A stretch of DNA of 64,000 bases from Axinella damicornis. Lineage: Eukaryota > Porifera > Demospongiae > Axinellida > Axinellidae. Made by a program: the position numbers and the translations under genes. The notes under the pieces are model-generated. The model ran no database searches. It worked only from the letters and a program-made list of their open reading frames with translations, and was not told the origin of the DNA. Below, in pieces: positions 53,201 through 63,925 of this stretch; positions within the stretch are counted from its first letter, which is position 1; each line of letters begins with the position of its first letter. The DNA lies in the NCBI GenBank assembly GCA_963931865.1, contig OZ007510.1, positions 4,672,366 through 4,736,365 of the forward strand, in the 5' to 3' direction.

Positions 53201-56200
53201 ACAGCTGTGTAAACCACTTAGGATCTTTTATTCACCATTACAATAGAGAAGCTGAGGCTAACCACAAAATTGCAATCACTGCATTCCAGTGGCCTTAACG
53301 ACTTCCTCTTGTGTACACTGTACTTCAACTTGCAACCTATTAAGACCACTGGAATGAATTTGACTAGGCCTATGTTGTGATCTCACTCCTTTGCACACCT
53401 TACTAGTCTATGGAGCTTGAAATTTGGTCAAGCTCAAATTTCAAGCTGGATAGACTAACACCTTACTAGACAAATGCATGACATTGTGGTGCAAGCCTAA
53501 GGGAGTGCATGTGCTGAAGGTGGGGCAGTTGCACCACACATGACATCATCAGAATGTCACAACCTCAGGCTACAGAATGACACAAAACGTACACACATAC
53601 ACAGCTGTGAGCAGGCTAGCTGAAGCATTCTTGCAGACACGTCACACACGGCCTTAGCCTGGGTACGTGGCTAACACGGCCTATGTCCATGCTGCACACT
53701 GTCTAGCACACCGTGGGCCCATGTCCATGCTGCACTGTCTAGCACACCGTGGGCCCATGTCCATGCTGCACACTGTCTAGCACACCGTGGGCCCATGTCC
53801 ATGCTGCACACTGTCTAGCACACCGTGGGCCCATGTCCATGCTGCACACTGTCTAGCACACCGTGGGCCCATGTCCATGCTGCACACTGTCTAGCACACC
53901 GTGGGCCCATGTCCATGCTGCACACTGTCTAGCACACCGTGGGCCCATGTCCATGCTGCACACTGTCTAGCACACCGTGGGCCCATGTCCATGCTGCACA
54001 CTGTCTAGCACACCGTGGGCCCATGTCCATGCTGCACACTGTCTAGCACACCGTGGGCCCATGTCCATGCTGCACACTGTCTTGCACACCGTGGGCCCAT
54101 GTCCATGCTGCACACTGTCTTGCACACCGTGGGCCCATGTCCATGCTGCACACTGTCTAGCACACCGTGGGCCCATGTCCATGCTGCACACTGTCTAGCA
54201 CACCGTGGGCCCATGTCCATGCTGCACACTGTCTTGCACACCGTGGGCCCATGTCCATGCTGCACACTGTCTAGCACACCGTGGGCCCATGTCCATGCTG
54301 CACACTGTCTAGCACACCGTGGGCCCATGTCCATGCTGCACACTGTCTAGCACACCGTGGGCCCATGTCCATGCTGCACACTGTCTAGCACACCCTGGGC
54401 CCATGTCCATGCTGCACACTGTCTAGCACACCGTGGGCCCATGTCCATGCTGCACACTGTCTAGCACACCCTGGGCCCATGTCCATGCTGCACACTGTCT
54501 AGCACACCCTGGGCCCATGTCCATGCTGCACACTGTCTAGCACACCGTGGGCCCATGTCCATGCTGCACACTGTCTAGCACACCGTGTACTCTGCAGGAC
54601 ATACATGTTCAGATGGCATGTACAGATGAATGTACTCTCACTGTCTTTTTCAAATGTGCTAGCCCCCATTGCCCAGAGGTCACTCCACGTGATCGGGTGG
54701 GTTCAATGCAGGAACTGTGAGTCAGGCCAATGACTGCATCAATAGGCCAAATCTTTGTTGCCATGTGGTAGCTCTAGTCACTGAATGGGTAGTTCCACGA
54801 GTGATCTCTGTCCTAGTTATATTAGTTGCCATCAAGGAGGTAGAGGTAGACTGTTCACGTTCATGTCTAGTCTCAACTGTATGTGGGCCGGGCTCACCCC
54901 AATTATACCTACCTCTTTGGTCATTGTCATAATTACTCCAATAATTGATAACATGCATGATTGTATGATTGTGAAAGAGGTAATAGCTATTTTCAGTATG
55001 CATAGATGCTGATAGCTTGCTCGGCAGAGGAACTGAACATCTTATCCCCTTCAACAAGAAGTGCCTTGTAGAGCTAGTAGAGAACTTACCCTGTGTGCTG
55101 TTTGCAGAAACACTTGATGCAGACTGCTTTTAGTTGACATACAAGTATATAATCGATCCTCATGCATTGAGCCTACCGTAAATAATAGTCAAGGTGCGGT
55201 TTTGTTCGATAGAGAGTGAAAAAGCTTTGCTTTTCACAGCTATTTGTTACGAACTCTGCATGGCTCTTGTTCGTGAGGTATGTACATCATTTGTGACTTG
55301 TATGTATGTTAGAAGAAAGGCCTACAAGCATTCCTAATTCACTCAAACTAGAGACACAACAATCACTCTATACCCCTTGCTGTGCATGCATGCATGGGTA
55401 ATCATCTGGATGGAACTAAGACAACAAAAGGCACCAGGTAACTTAGCACTCTCATAACATTCAACCCACTGAGGTTCCGCCCTTGTGGCAGGCAATCACA
55501 ATCTCACGTTTTCAATTACAAACAACAACTGAGAGCTAGCCTCATTCCCAGCTGCAGGCTCGTAGAGAACGAGGCTACTGTGTACCAAGTGCTATATGTG
55601 TACCTATACTAGCCTCATTCCCAGCTGCCAGCTTGTAGGGAACAAGGCTACTGTGTACCAAGTGCTATAACAGTCCTGTGTACCTATACTAGCCTCATTC
55701 CCAGCTGCAGGCTCGTAGGGAACAATGCTACTGTGTACCAAGTGCTATAACAGTTCTGTGTACCTTCAATCCCCTGCCACAGTGACTGTTGGATATGAGC
55801 AAGCTGCCTACTCTGTGCGAGAAGGGGATAGCGTGACCGTGTGTGCCTCCATTATGAGTGGTGTAGTCAGCAGGAATATTTCCGTTGATACTTTTGTCAC
55901 TTCTGGAAGTGCTCTTGGACCTGGTACTGGTAAGTTGCATGCATTGATTATGTGAGAGTGGCATTAGTTTGACCTCTGACCTTGTGTAACGCCCTAGAGT
56001 CTCTCTATATTGTTTGCATGTTGTGAAGAATGGAGCTATATCCTCGTACGTAGGTCCCATGTGGTCTGGGAATGAGGCTAAGAATGGGGTAGGGATAAGG
56101 GGGAGGGGTGAGGGAGGGGGAGTGTGGGAGAGGGAGAGGGGTTGAGGTGAGGGGGGTTGGGAACTAATGTTCCTCATCTAGTGTAGAGCACCATAACATT

Positions 56201-59200
56201 GAACATAGTTGCTAGAATAGAGCATATGACATTGTGGTATACTGTTGTGTAGGGAAAATTTGAGCTGAGAACACCTTTTTTCCTGAATATAGACTTTCCT
56301 GATTTCTCTTCACCTTCCATCACCTACACTTTCTCACCGAATGTCAGTCGGCAGTGTACCCCCATCCAGACACTCGACGATGCCATGACAGCAGAACCTC
56401 CGGAGTCATTTAGTCTGAGTTTGGTCGGGGGTGGCATAATACTTACTCGGTCCTTCACCATGGTGACAATCCTGCGTAAGTAGACCTATGCAGACCTATG
56501 CATGGTCTCCGGACACTGTATTGAAGCGTATGGAACCCATCTCGAGAATTGCCTAGAATTACCCCTAGCTGCACCTGTCTTTAAAGATTATAGTTGTAGC
56601 GCTGGTTAGTTGGACTTACACCATGCAGTCGCGATTTCCAATTTTGTTGTACGTATTTTCAAAATTGGAAATCTCGACTAGTGTAAGTCCGACTAACCAG
56701 TGCTACATAAACGCCAGTACCATTTCCGTTATAGTTGTCCATTTGGTTCATTGGAATAGACAATAAGTGTGCAAGAAAATGGGTGTACCAGAATTTAGAG
56801 CTCCAAATTGTGTTTGATTTAAAGCAAACTACTGCTGACTTTAAATTTTTGACTTTTCCCTCGGATGGGACACCAGCAATCTCCTTCCCAGGTGCAACTG
56901 GTGGGACTCCAACCTGTTATCTCTCACACCACAATTGCATGCTTGGCCACACAGTCACCCCGCCACAGTTGTCATGCATGCCATCGACCATACTGTCCTT
57001 AATCTAAGGACTCCACTGAGTAAACTTTGACCCGATGTAGCCTTGTACCCAGGCCTTCTCACCCCAGTGTTTCTTGCTTGCAGTATACTCCCATGCAAGT
57101 GACAAACGTTGGGGTGAGAAGGCCTCAGTATGAGGCTAGTGCCTTCATGTATATATCCCAGCTCAGGCTCAAACCTCCAGTTTGCTAAGGAATGTGAATT
57201 GGCCTCTGAATCCTCTCTGCTATGCAGCATGTGCAGATGGTGACATTCGACTAGTGGGAGGTGGGAGTGAATTGGGGGGGAGAGTGGAGATCTGTTTCAA
57301 TCAGACTTTTGGGACAGTGTGTGATGATGGCTTTGACGATACTGATGCCTCTGTCGTCTGTAGACAGCTTGGATTCAGCACAGCAGGTGAGTTTGTCATC
57401 AGGAGAATTGTGTGTATACCGTTTCAGTGACTCGGGGTGACTACTTCAGATGCTTATTCCTGAACAGGTGCACGGACGGACAGGTTTGGGAGTGGAGTTG
57501 ATCCCATCTACCTTGACAATGTCATGTGTACTGGGACAGAGTCTCACCTAGCCAACTGCAGCCACCCAGGGATTGGGGTTCTTAGAAGCTGTGGCCACTT
57601 TGAGGACGTTGGAGTGAGGTGTTACAGTAAGTTGACAATGCTGCATGGACATTAACAGTCTGACCTCGCCATAAACCCGGGAGCATAAATCCCAGTACTT
57701 CTATTCCAGAATTGTGCATTTGAGTGGTTATTACGTGTATTGCATGGGGTAAATACCTACTGGAAATGGAGTCGAGAGAATTCTGCACTTGTCGTGTGAC
57801 GGTCCTGAAGAATCATGCAAGTTATGAATGTGTTTGTACGTATCAAGCACTGTCACCAGCTGAACTCCATCTGAAATGGATGCTTGACTAAATGACCCTT
57901 CACAGGGGCGGCAGCGGCATAAAAGAAGTGGTACGGCCCACTATCGTAGCGCACTACGGAAGGCGGTGCCCGGAGGCGCTCTGTGTGTTGGCAGAGGCAC
58001 GAAGCGCCGATCTGTCCACGCGAAGTGCGGAAAAAAATTTTCGCATGTATTTTTAGCGATGAGGAAGCGCTCTCATAGCATCAAAATGGCCGTTTTGGGA
58101 AAGAAAAGACCTTGGCTGCTGTGGTGTTTCAATGGTAGGCCCACAACTAGGACGAGAAACAGATGCCATTGCCAAGTCTGCGTATAAGATCAAGCGTAGA
58201 TTATGCGTGACTACACTGCACGTGATATCAGGTCGGCTGGAAAAGTGGTCCGGCCAAAGCCGGACCAGCCGGACCGGCGGCGCCGCCTCTGCTTCAGGAG
58301 CTAGCAGCACAAGCATTGCTATCAATACATTAAGATTTTAACGTGTGTCTGTCTGTCTGTCTGTGAGTGACGGAAGTGGGATGTTCGTGGGGCGGGACTA
58401 GACTATAGTGACGCGAGACCTTCATACTTTAATTTATTTACTGAACCTTGAACTCCGCGAAGAATGTTCAAGAACATTGGGCTGGAATCCAGCTGGGGCT
58501 GCAAGCGGATGTGGGGAGCAGCAGTCGAAGCGGACGCAATCGGGGAGCAGCAACCGAAGCGGAAGCGATCGGGAGCATCAGCTGAAGCGGACGCAAGCGG
58601 TGAGCATGCAACAGCAGCTGAAGCGGGCGCAATCGGGGAGCAGCAGCTGGAAGCGGATGCAAACGAGAAGCAGCAGATGAAGCAGATGCAATCGGGCCAT
58701 GCAGGGAGCAGCAGCTGATTCGAAGCGGATGCAAGCGGCGAGCAGCAGCTGCAGCCAAAGCGGACGCAATCGGGGGGCAAGCGGACGCAATCGGGGAGCA
58801 GCAGCTCTGCACAGAGAGCTGTCCGGCGCCGGATTACTTACGGTAGGCAAATGAGGGGAAGTAGCTGAGCGAGCGAAGCGAGCGAAGCTACTTGTTTGTA
58901 TAGCTAACTGATGGCTCTTACATAATAATTATATCGGCCTTATAGACTCTATCCCTTTATCACAAGAAATGATTTTGTAGACATGAAGTGCAAAGTACAA
59001 CATCTGTACCCCTATTCAGGGCGTGGAAACTGCTCGGACGGTGCAATTCAACTGGTGGGCGGTGAGACTGAGCTGGAAGGAAGAGTGGAGTTTTGTATGG
59101 ATGGAGTCTTTGGGACCGTGTGTGATTCTGATTGGGTCATCAACGATGCCACCGTGATCTGTAGACAGCTTAGATTTGCCCAACAGGGTGAGTTACTATG

Positions 59201-62200
59201 TGTGGACCACTTATATCAATCTCTCAGGTTTGTACTAGTGTTTAAACTTGCTGTCTCGGTGTTACTCCCTGGAAAGGTGCACAGGTAGCTCTGACGGCAG
59301 AATTTGGTCGAATAAGTGATCCCGTCCTCTTCGATAGTGTTCGTTGCACTGGACTGGAGCCCAACCTAACCAACTGCAGCACCAACACTGGACGCTTCTG
59401 TAGCCGGGATGTCGGAGTGAGGTGCCTCAGTAAGTGGAATTAATTGAGAATAAGATGGGGACAGTTCTGTGTTAATTATTATTATGTAACTGCACTTTTC
59501 CGTGTTCCTACGACGAGAATGCCAACTGTATCAGCCAATCAAATCACAAGACAGTTTGATTCTGTTTGCTGATTGGCTCACTCTGCTAACCGGATGTTGT
59601 ATGACTACAAGCACGTAGCTATAATGGAATCCAGTTGTAATGCCAACAATAACAGACAGTTCAGCTCCTCCCCCTCTCCCTCTCCACCTTTACCCTGCCT
59701 CATCCTCTTCCACCTCCCTCCCTCCCTCCCTCCCACTCCTCCTCCCCTCCCCCTCCCCCTCCCACCTCCCCTGCCCCTTCTCCCTCCTCCTCCCCCTCCC
59801 CCTCCCCCTCCTCCTTCCCCTCCCCTCCCCCTTCCTCCTCCCCTCCTCCTCCCCCTCCCCCTCCCCCTCCTCCCCCTCCCCCTCCCCCTCCCCCTTCCCC
59901 TTCCCCTTCCCCCTCCCCCTCCCCATCCCCTCCCCCTCCCCCTCCCCCTCCCCCTCCCCCTCCCCTCCCCCTCCCCCTCCCCCCCTTCCCTCCTTCCCCC
60001 TCCCCCTGCTTCATCCTCCTCCCCCTTCCCTATTGTAGCGAACTGTCCAGAAGGATTGTTCTTATGTCCTGAAAATAGGTGCATTGCTGGGTCACTTCGG
60101 TGTGATGGTATTCCAGACTGTGCTCGCGGTGCAGATGAACAGTCATGTGACAGTAAGTGCAGATGAACAGTCATGTGACAGTAAGTGCAGATGAACAGTC
60201 ATGTGACAGTAAGTGCAGATGAACAGTCATGTGACAGTAAGTGCAGATGAACAGTCATGTGACAGTAAGTGCAGATGAACAGTCATGTGACAGTAAGTGC
60301 AGATGAGCAGTCATGTGACAGTAAGTGCAGATGAACAGTCATGTGACAGTAAGTGCAGATGAACAGTCATGTGACAGTAAGTGCAGATGAACAGTCATGT
60401 GACAGTAAGTGCAGATGAACAGTCATGTGACAGTAAGTGCAGATGAACAGTCATGTGACAGTAAGTGCAGATGAACAGTCATGTGACAGTAAGTGCAGAT
60501 GAGCAGTCATGTGACAGTAAGTGCAGATGAACAGTCATGTGACAGTAAGTGCAAGACTGCTCTTTTAGATTGTAGGAAGCAGCAGTAGCTAATACAGCTC
60601 TAGAATGATGGCTTACATGAAGGAGGGTAAATTCCAAATATCTAACTCCAGGATACTCAGCTACTACATGATAGTGGACAAAAAGCAGTATGGATCTCAT
60701 TGTGCTTAGCACCACCTTAAACACTCCACATCAACACAATTGTTGTCCTTCCTAGGTTTCAATTCCTGTAAGTTCAAATACCACTTCATAATGGACCATG
60801 GGTCATGGGTCATAATGGACCATGGGTCATAATGGACCATGGGTCATAATGGACCATTGGTCATGGTCATACATGTACATGGTGCATTGTGACATCATGA
60901 GTATCATGATGCCAGCTAGTATTGTGATGTTGGCATAATAATTATATTTCAGCATGTACTGACGGTGTGCGGTTGAATGGAGTGGAATCCCCAATGGACG
61001 GCCAGCTGGAAGTGTGTGTTGATGGACTCTACTCCTCGGTTTGTGCCACTAATGGTTGGAGCGTGGAGGAGGCTTCAGTCGTGTGCAGTCAGCTGGGCCT
61101 GCCATCAGGTTAGACCCAGAGCAAATAAGAAAATATTTCCAATGCCAATGATTATCATACATGGAGGCTTCACTTTTAATCAGGAGTGCTAGGGCGTAGC
61201 TAGCAATGAGGCAAGGGAGGCAGTTGCCTCCTCACTTTTCTGGATAATGACGCGCGTGTCCGGAGTCTCGCACACTCCGCATACGATGTGCGTTCGATCT
61301 GATGACAGAGACAGGAGCTAGGCTGACCATGAGCCGGCGAATACAGTAACTCTTGACGCTGATTAGTGCTGCAAGTTTGGGACAGTCAGGGCACCGGCAT
61401 ATTGCTGTAGCATTTCGAGAGCAACTGTTTGCGCGCACTGTGAATTAACTTATGAATAATTAATTAGCTCGAAAAAATTTTGCCGCGCGCTTCGCGCGCA
61501 CAGAGAACTCCATACCTCCTCAGTCTCCAAATCCTAGCTACGCCCCTGGAGTGGACTTCCAGTGCATGAATTAAGCTCCTTCAGTGAAACCGTGTGTTAT
61601 TGGGAGGATTTTGTTCACGAGCACTTAATTCAGACACTTCATGTACAGTTGACTTCAATGCTGAGATACAACCTATTACATGGTAAAGGCAATGACACCA
61701 TAATATGCGTATATCAGATTTTTAAGCGTGTTTGTGTCTGTGTGTTATGGGAGTGGGGTGGGACTCACTAGTGATGCGTGCGCGACCTTCATACTTTGCT
61801 CTAAACAATCTTCGAACCTCGAACTCTGCAAAGAATACTCGAGAACGTTGGGGAGGGCTGGAACCTTCCAGAACAGCTTGGCCTACAAGCGGACACAATT
61901 GGGGAGCAGCATGCAGCTGAAGCGGACGCAAATATATCATGGCTTCACTGCCGGGTATAGTAGCAACTGAGTCTTGCTAGTTATATTCAGTGCTGGTTGC
62001 CCACTAGAACGCAACGACATGCAGTCATGATACCATGGTACTTAGACCAAGAATATTCAGGGCCCTAGACAGGAAGTGGAAGTGAATGCCCTTAAAACCT
62101 ATAGTTGCTCCTGCCCATAATTATCATCCAAGTATAATCACAGTGCACGAGGCTAATCACTGTTGTCATGCTCTCTATATCTTGCTTTCTTGTTATTCCT

Positions 62201-63258
62201 ACAGCTGGGATTCCACTAAGCTTTTCACTGCCAGCTACTCAACCCGTCGAGGTGAACTGCAATGGAATGGAAGGAAGCATACAAGAATGTCAGCTTGTTA
62301 GGTTTTTGCAATGTCCCTCTGCTACCATTGATGGATTTACTACCAATACTGGAAATGGTACCATTGCTGGAGTTAATTGTACAGGTATGTGTAAGGTGTG
62401 CAATAGCTGCTTATATTACATCATCAGCTTTTTAAGTTGGTTGAAAATTTGGCTGAGCATGAGGGCGGGTAAATTTGTCCTGGCAAGCAAAAAACCTTTG
62501 GAGAGAAAACTAGCTTGCTTCTTTCCTGGGCCTTCTACCCAGCTCTGTGTGCCTGCAGTCCTGCTGGTCCTTGCTGCAAGGGCTGGACAGTGTCGTCACT
62601 AGGCAGGTCCTGAGAGTGATCTGGAATATTGTGTGAAGGATAGTTGTGTGAGTAAATATACAGTGAATCAGTGATCTTACAGTGAATCAGTGATCTTCAA
62701 AATTCACCTCAGTTCCCCAGAACTGTATGGATGGGGAACTACGATTGGTGGGAGGTCCTAGCAACAGGGAGGGGAGGGTGGAGATGTGCTACAGAAGAGT
62801 TTGGGGAGCAGTATCTGACTTGGAGTGGGACAATCAGGATGCAGCTGTCATCTGCCGTCAGCTGGGTTTTGAGCCAAGCGGTACGTATAACTATGTCAAG
62901 ATCAGGTATTTGGCAGTACTCTAGCTGCAGGGATGAAGTCGAATTGACCTGGCAATTTTGTGTGCCATAATTACAATGTATGTCATGTTGAACTCAAAGG
63001 CTATTCTCATTCCAGACCTCACGTAATGCAGTTATACCACAGATATCTATGGCTGTAATTAGCACTTTGTAATTATTTTTCTTTCTTCAGGCGCTTTTCC
63101 AGTCTCACCGGCTGTGTATGGGGGAAGCCCCGCCCCAGCTTTATTTGATAGACCTGATTGTAATGGACTTGAAAACAGATTTATTGACTGCAGATATGCT
63201 GTTGTTGGGTCATTGCCAGTGATTAGCCCCTCCAGGCTCGTTGGAGTACGGTGTGAGG
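46308..63258 (+). CDS. Receptor gene 3: Calx-beta/SRCR/LDLa protein, 3' end off window
   Basis: Fifteen exons: 46308-46374, 46650-46718, 50360-50497, 51465-51695, 55783-55929, 56293-56475, 57228-57386, 57468-57626, 59020-59187, 59277-59429, 60039-60152, 60953-61108, 62205-62384, 62713-62880 and 63091-63258. All junctions are phase 1, giving 753 residues so far. The start [20 protein letters not shown] is a signal peptide. Then come a short Calx-beta remnant, two full Calx-beta domains, SRCR x2, one LDLa and SRCR x2. The gene runs off the right edge. A possible acceptor (catttcag) sits in the last bases. By resemblance to genes 1 and 2 it may end in a 7TM, but this is not visible. It combines the ectodomain types of both neighbours. 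Confidence 0.8.
47199..47265. repeat. (GT)n followed by poly-G
   Basis: About 45 bp of GT and then 21 G, in an intron of receptor gene 3. Confidence 0.92.
47785..48480. mobile_element. Inverted-repeat element, 696 bp
   Basis: The left end attaccccgcgcgcacatgc (then gcgaagcggggttaagcaat) matches the inverted right end attacccctccttcgcatgc (then gcagcaggggttaagcaat). The inner arms carry gtctgtc repeats on the left and gacagacagacag on the right. No transposase frame. Confidence 0.8.
48509..48867. mobile_element. Palindromic-family element, 359 bp
   Basis: Starts ggcctagctcattcccagtc and ends gactgggaaggagctag, with inner gcttgcagtacgga / tcgtactgcc arms. It is flanked by gtgtcaatt at 48500-48508 and 48868-48876. 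A long relative of the micro-palindromes. Confidence 0.8.
49792..49887. mobile_element. Palindromic-family element, 96 bp
   Basis: Starts tagcctcattcccag and ends gaacaaggcta. Direct repeat cacattt lies on each side. The inner arms are gtttgtcacttgcagtatgg and aactatgaaaagctt. Confidence 0.72.
50498..51464. other. Intron within Calx-beta domain 2 of receptor gene 3
   Basis: About 970 bp with no recognised exon or element. The last part before the acceptor carries acacacaacacacattcac. Confidence 0.45.
51696..53681. other. Intron segment with local hairpins
   Basis: Contains a 58-bp hairpin at about 53403-53460 (tagtctatggagcttgaaat paired with atttcaagctggatagacta). It also has a looser inverted pair (cattccagtggccttaa / ttaagaccactggaatg, 53281-53356) and short caaagggca repeats near 51950-52010. 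No exon was recognised. Confidence 0.5.
53682..54587. repeat. 38-bp minisatellite, about 24 copies
   Basis: Unit gggcccatgtccatgctgca plus cactgtctagcacaccgt. Copies are almost identical, with recurring single-base variants (cttgcacacc, ccctgggccc). The second copy is shortened. It lies in the 4.1-kb intron of receptor gene 3. Frames are open on both strands only because the unit lacks stops. Confidence 0.95.
54588..55536. other. Intron segment downstream of the minisatellite
   Basis: About 950 bp without a recognised exon, element or regulatory motif. Short open frames resemble no family. Confidence 0.4.
55537..55741. repeat. Three tandem copies of a palindromic element plus flank
   Basis: A unit of 70-80 bp (tagcctcattcccagctgca, gggaacaaggcta, then ctgtgtaccaagtgctat) occurs at about 55537, 55609 and 55690. 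The last copy ends about 40 bp before the acceptor of the exon at 55783. Confidence 0.85.
56596..56706. mobile_element. Hairpin element, 111 bp
   Basis: The left arm gtagcgctggttagttggac and the right arm gtccgactaaccagtgctac are inverted copies that extend through ttacac/gtgtaa and gatttccaattttg/caaaattggaaatc. It lies in the intron between the last Calx-beta and first SRCR exons of receptor gene 3. Confidence 0.82.
57038..57138. mobile_element. Palindromic-family element, 101 bp
   Basis: Starts tagccttgtacccaggcctt and ends aaggcctcagtatgaggcta. The inner arms are ctcaccccagtgtttcttgc and gtgacaaacgttggggtgag. No clear target duplication. Confidence 0.72.
57228..59429 (+). other. SRCR domains 1 and 2 of receptor gene 3
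   Basis: Exons 57228-57386 with 57468-57626, and 59020-59187 with 59277-59429, all phase 1. Both are type A like those of gene 2 ([11 protein letters not shown]...[27 protein letters not shown]...[13 protein letters not shown]). All eight cysteines are present. Confidence 0.85.
58330..58890 (+). mobile_element. Dispersed element D, copy 1
   Basis: Shares with 63583-63925 the stretches gacggaagtgggatgttcgt, ggggcgggactagact, gaacctcgaactcc-type, agagctgtccggcgcc and gtagctgagcgagcgaagc. The middle is expanded by a degenerate array (gcagcagctgaagcggacgc). No family protein. Origin unknown. Confidence 0.72.
59668..60036 (+). repeat. 369-bp pyrimidine tract before the LDLa exon
   Basis: Almost pure C and T on the plus strand, mainly ccctcccc and cctcct units with few purines. 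It runs up to the acceptor (tattgtag, 60031-60038) of the LDLa exon. It acts as an extreme polypyrimidine tract and could also form triplex DNA. Confidence 0.92.
60039..60152 (+). other. LDLa domain exon of receptor gene 3
   Basis: Encodes one LDL-receptor class A repeat: [20 protein letters not shown] followed by [17 protein letters not shown], with six cysteines and the calcium-binding D-x-x-D-C...D-E tail. Phase 1-1. The donor is GTAAGT. Confidence 0.88.
60126..60551 (+). repeat. 28-bp minisatellite made from an exon-intron junction
   Basis: The unit agatgaacagtcatgtgaca plus gtaagtgc is repeated about 15 times. It begins inside the LDLa exon and carries the exon's last codons and its splice donor. 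Two units have gagcag instead of gaacag. Each unit has a CA|GTAAGT donor. Reading through meets a TGA a few codons past the first donor. Confidence 0.93.
60789..60865. repeat. Short tandem repeat of ataatggaccatgggtc
   Basis: About four imperfect copies of a 15-19 bp unit in the intron after the LDLa exon. Confidence 0.85.
61190..61549. mobile_element. Inverted-repeat element, ~360 bp
   Basis: Ends agggcgtagctag and ctagctacgcccct are inverted. Inner parts include ggcagttgcctcctcac against cctcctcagtctcc. No coding capacity. It lies in the intron inside SRCR 3 of receptor gene 3. Confidence 0.75.
61727..61935 (+). mobile_element. Element D, copy 2 (divergent)
   Basis: Matches the other copies at gcgcgaccttcatacttt, cgaacctcgaactctgc and gaagcggacgcaa. 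It lacks the right end. Confidence 0.62.
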
Positions 63259-63582
63259 GTAAGCGTGAATGTGCATGCCCTGCATAGTGCAAATGCATTC
63301 CTCATTAGTATAGCCCTTTTCCACTGTAATCACTAGTGCTGCCGTGATATATCACAGTATCAAAGTATTGTGTGCATATGTGCGACACATGAAAGTAAGC
63401 CAAGTTGAATGAGCAACAACGATCGGCAAGTATGCTGGCAACCAGGTGGCTATTCGTCATTTTTTTTCAAAATTCCTCGCCAACTATAGAGGCCCAGATA
63501 TCAAGCCTTGTAGATGTGGTACCTCATCATTGCACATTCCCTCGACCAAACATGACACCATTGACATGGTACATACATCAAT

Positions 63583-63925
63583 ACATTAAGATTTTAACGT
63601 GTGTGTGTGTGACGGAAGTGGGATGTTCGTGGGGCGGGACTAGACTAGTGACGCGCGACCTTCGTACTTCGATTTACTGTAGCCTCATTCCCAGGCCCAC
63701 ACGTGGGACTGGGTACGAGGCTAGATTTACTGAACCTCGAACTCCACGCGCACGAAGAATGTTCGAGAACATCGGGCGCCCAGGCATGGTCTGGAATACA
63801 TCGAAGCGGACACAATCTGGCGAGCAGCCGTTGAAGAGGCACAGAGAGCTGTCCGGCGCCAGATTACTCACGGTTGGCGAACGAGGGGGAAGTAGCTGAG
63901 CGAGCGAAGCTACTTGTATGTATAA
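63583..63925 (+). mobile_element. Element D, copy 3, interrupted by a micro-palindrome
   Basis: Matches copy 1 at both ends, without the internal array. The insertion at 63680-63723 splits it. Copy 1 has one uninterrupted atttactgaacc at the same place. Confidence 0.75.
63680..63723. mobile_element. Micro-palindromic element (44 bp) with an empty-site paralogue
   Basis: Starts tagcctcattcccaggccca and ends tgggtacgaggcta. It is flanked by gatttactg at 63671-63679 and 63724-63732. Element D copy 1 near 58432 has a single copy of that sequence, so the insertion is precise. Confidence 0.9.

Larger units (their letters stand above)
46650..56475 (+). other. Calx-beta domains of receptor gene 3
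   Basis: Exon 46650-46718 encodes only a terminal strand (RVTIIDDDS), so the first domain is truncated. Full domains use 50360-50497 with 51465-51695 ([19 protein letters not shown]..., [12 protein letters not shown]...VFILNNN) and 55783-55929 with 56293-56475 ([19 protein letters not shown]..., [10 protein letters not shown]...FTMVTIL). The final strand of the last domain lacks the usual acidic DND ligands, so calcium binding there may be weak. Confidence 0.78.
60953..63258 (+). other. SRCR domains 3 and 4 of receptor gene 3
   Basis: Exons 60953-61108 with 62205-62384, and 62713-62880 with 63091-63258. Domain 3 is type B-like ([29 protein letters not shown]). Domain 4 starts [19 protein letters not shown], but has WGAVSD instead of WGTVCD. 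Its second exon also lacks the middle cysteine before GVRC. These two cysteines normally pair (C2-C7), so one disulfide is lost as a unit. Confidence 0.8.

Noticed and set aside
53967..54350. Open frames on both strands in the 38-bp array
   Set aside because: The repeat unit has no stops in some frames. The array lies in an intron and has no signal of a protein family.
58403..58850. Alanine/serine/cysteine-rich frames
   Set aside because: They are frames across the degenerate gcagcagctgaagcgg array inside element D.
59573..60166. Long proline/leucine/serine-rich frame and its arginine/glycine-rich opposite
   Set aside because: They arise from the C/T tract before the LDLa exon. The acceptor at 60038 gives the real reading frame.
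60126..60551. CRISPR array
   Set aside because: The 28-bp units are directly adjacent without spacers and include an animal splice donor. This is a minisatellite.
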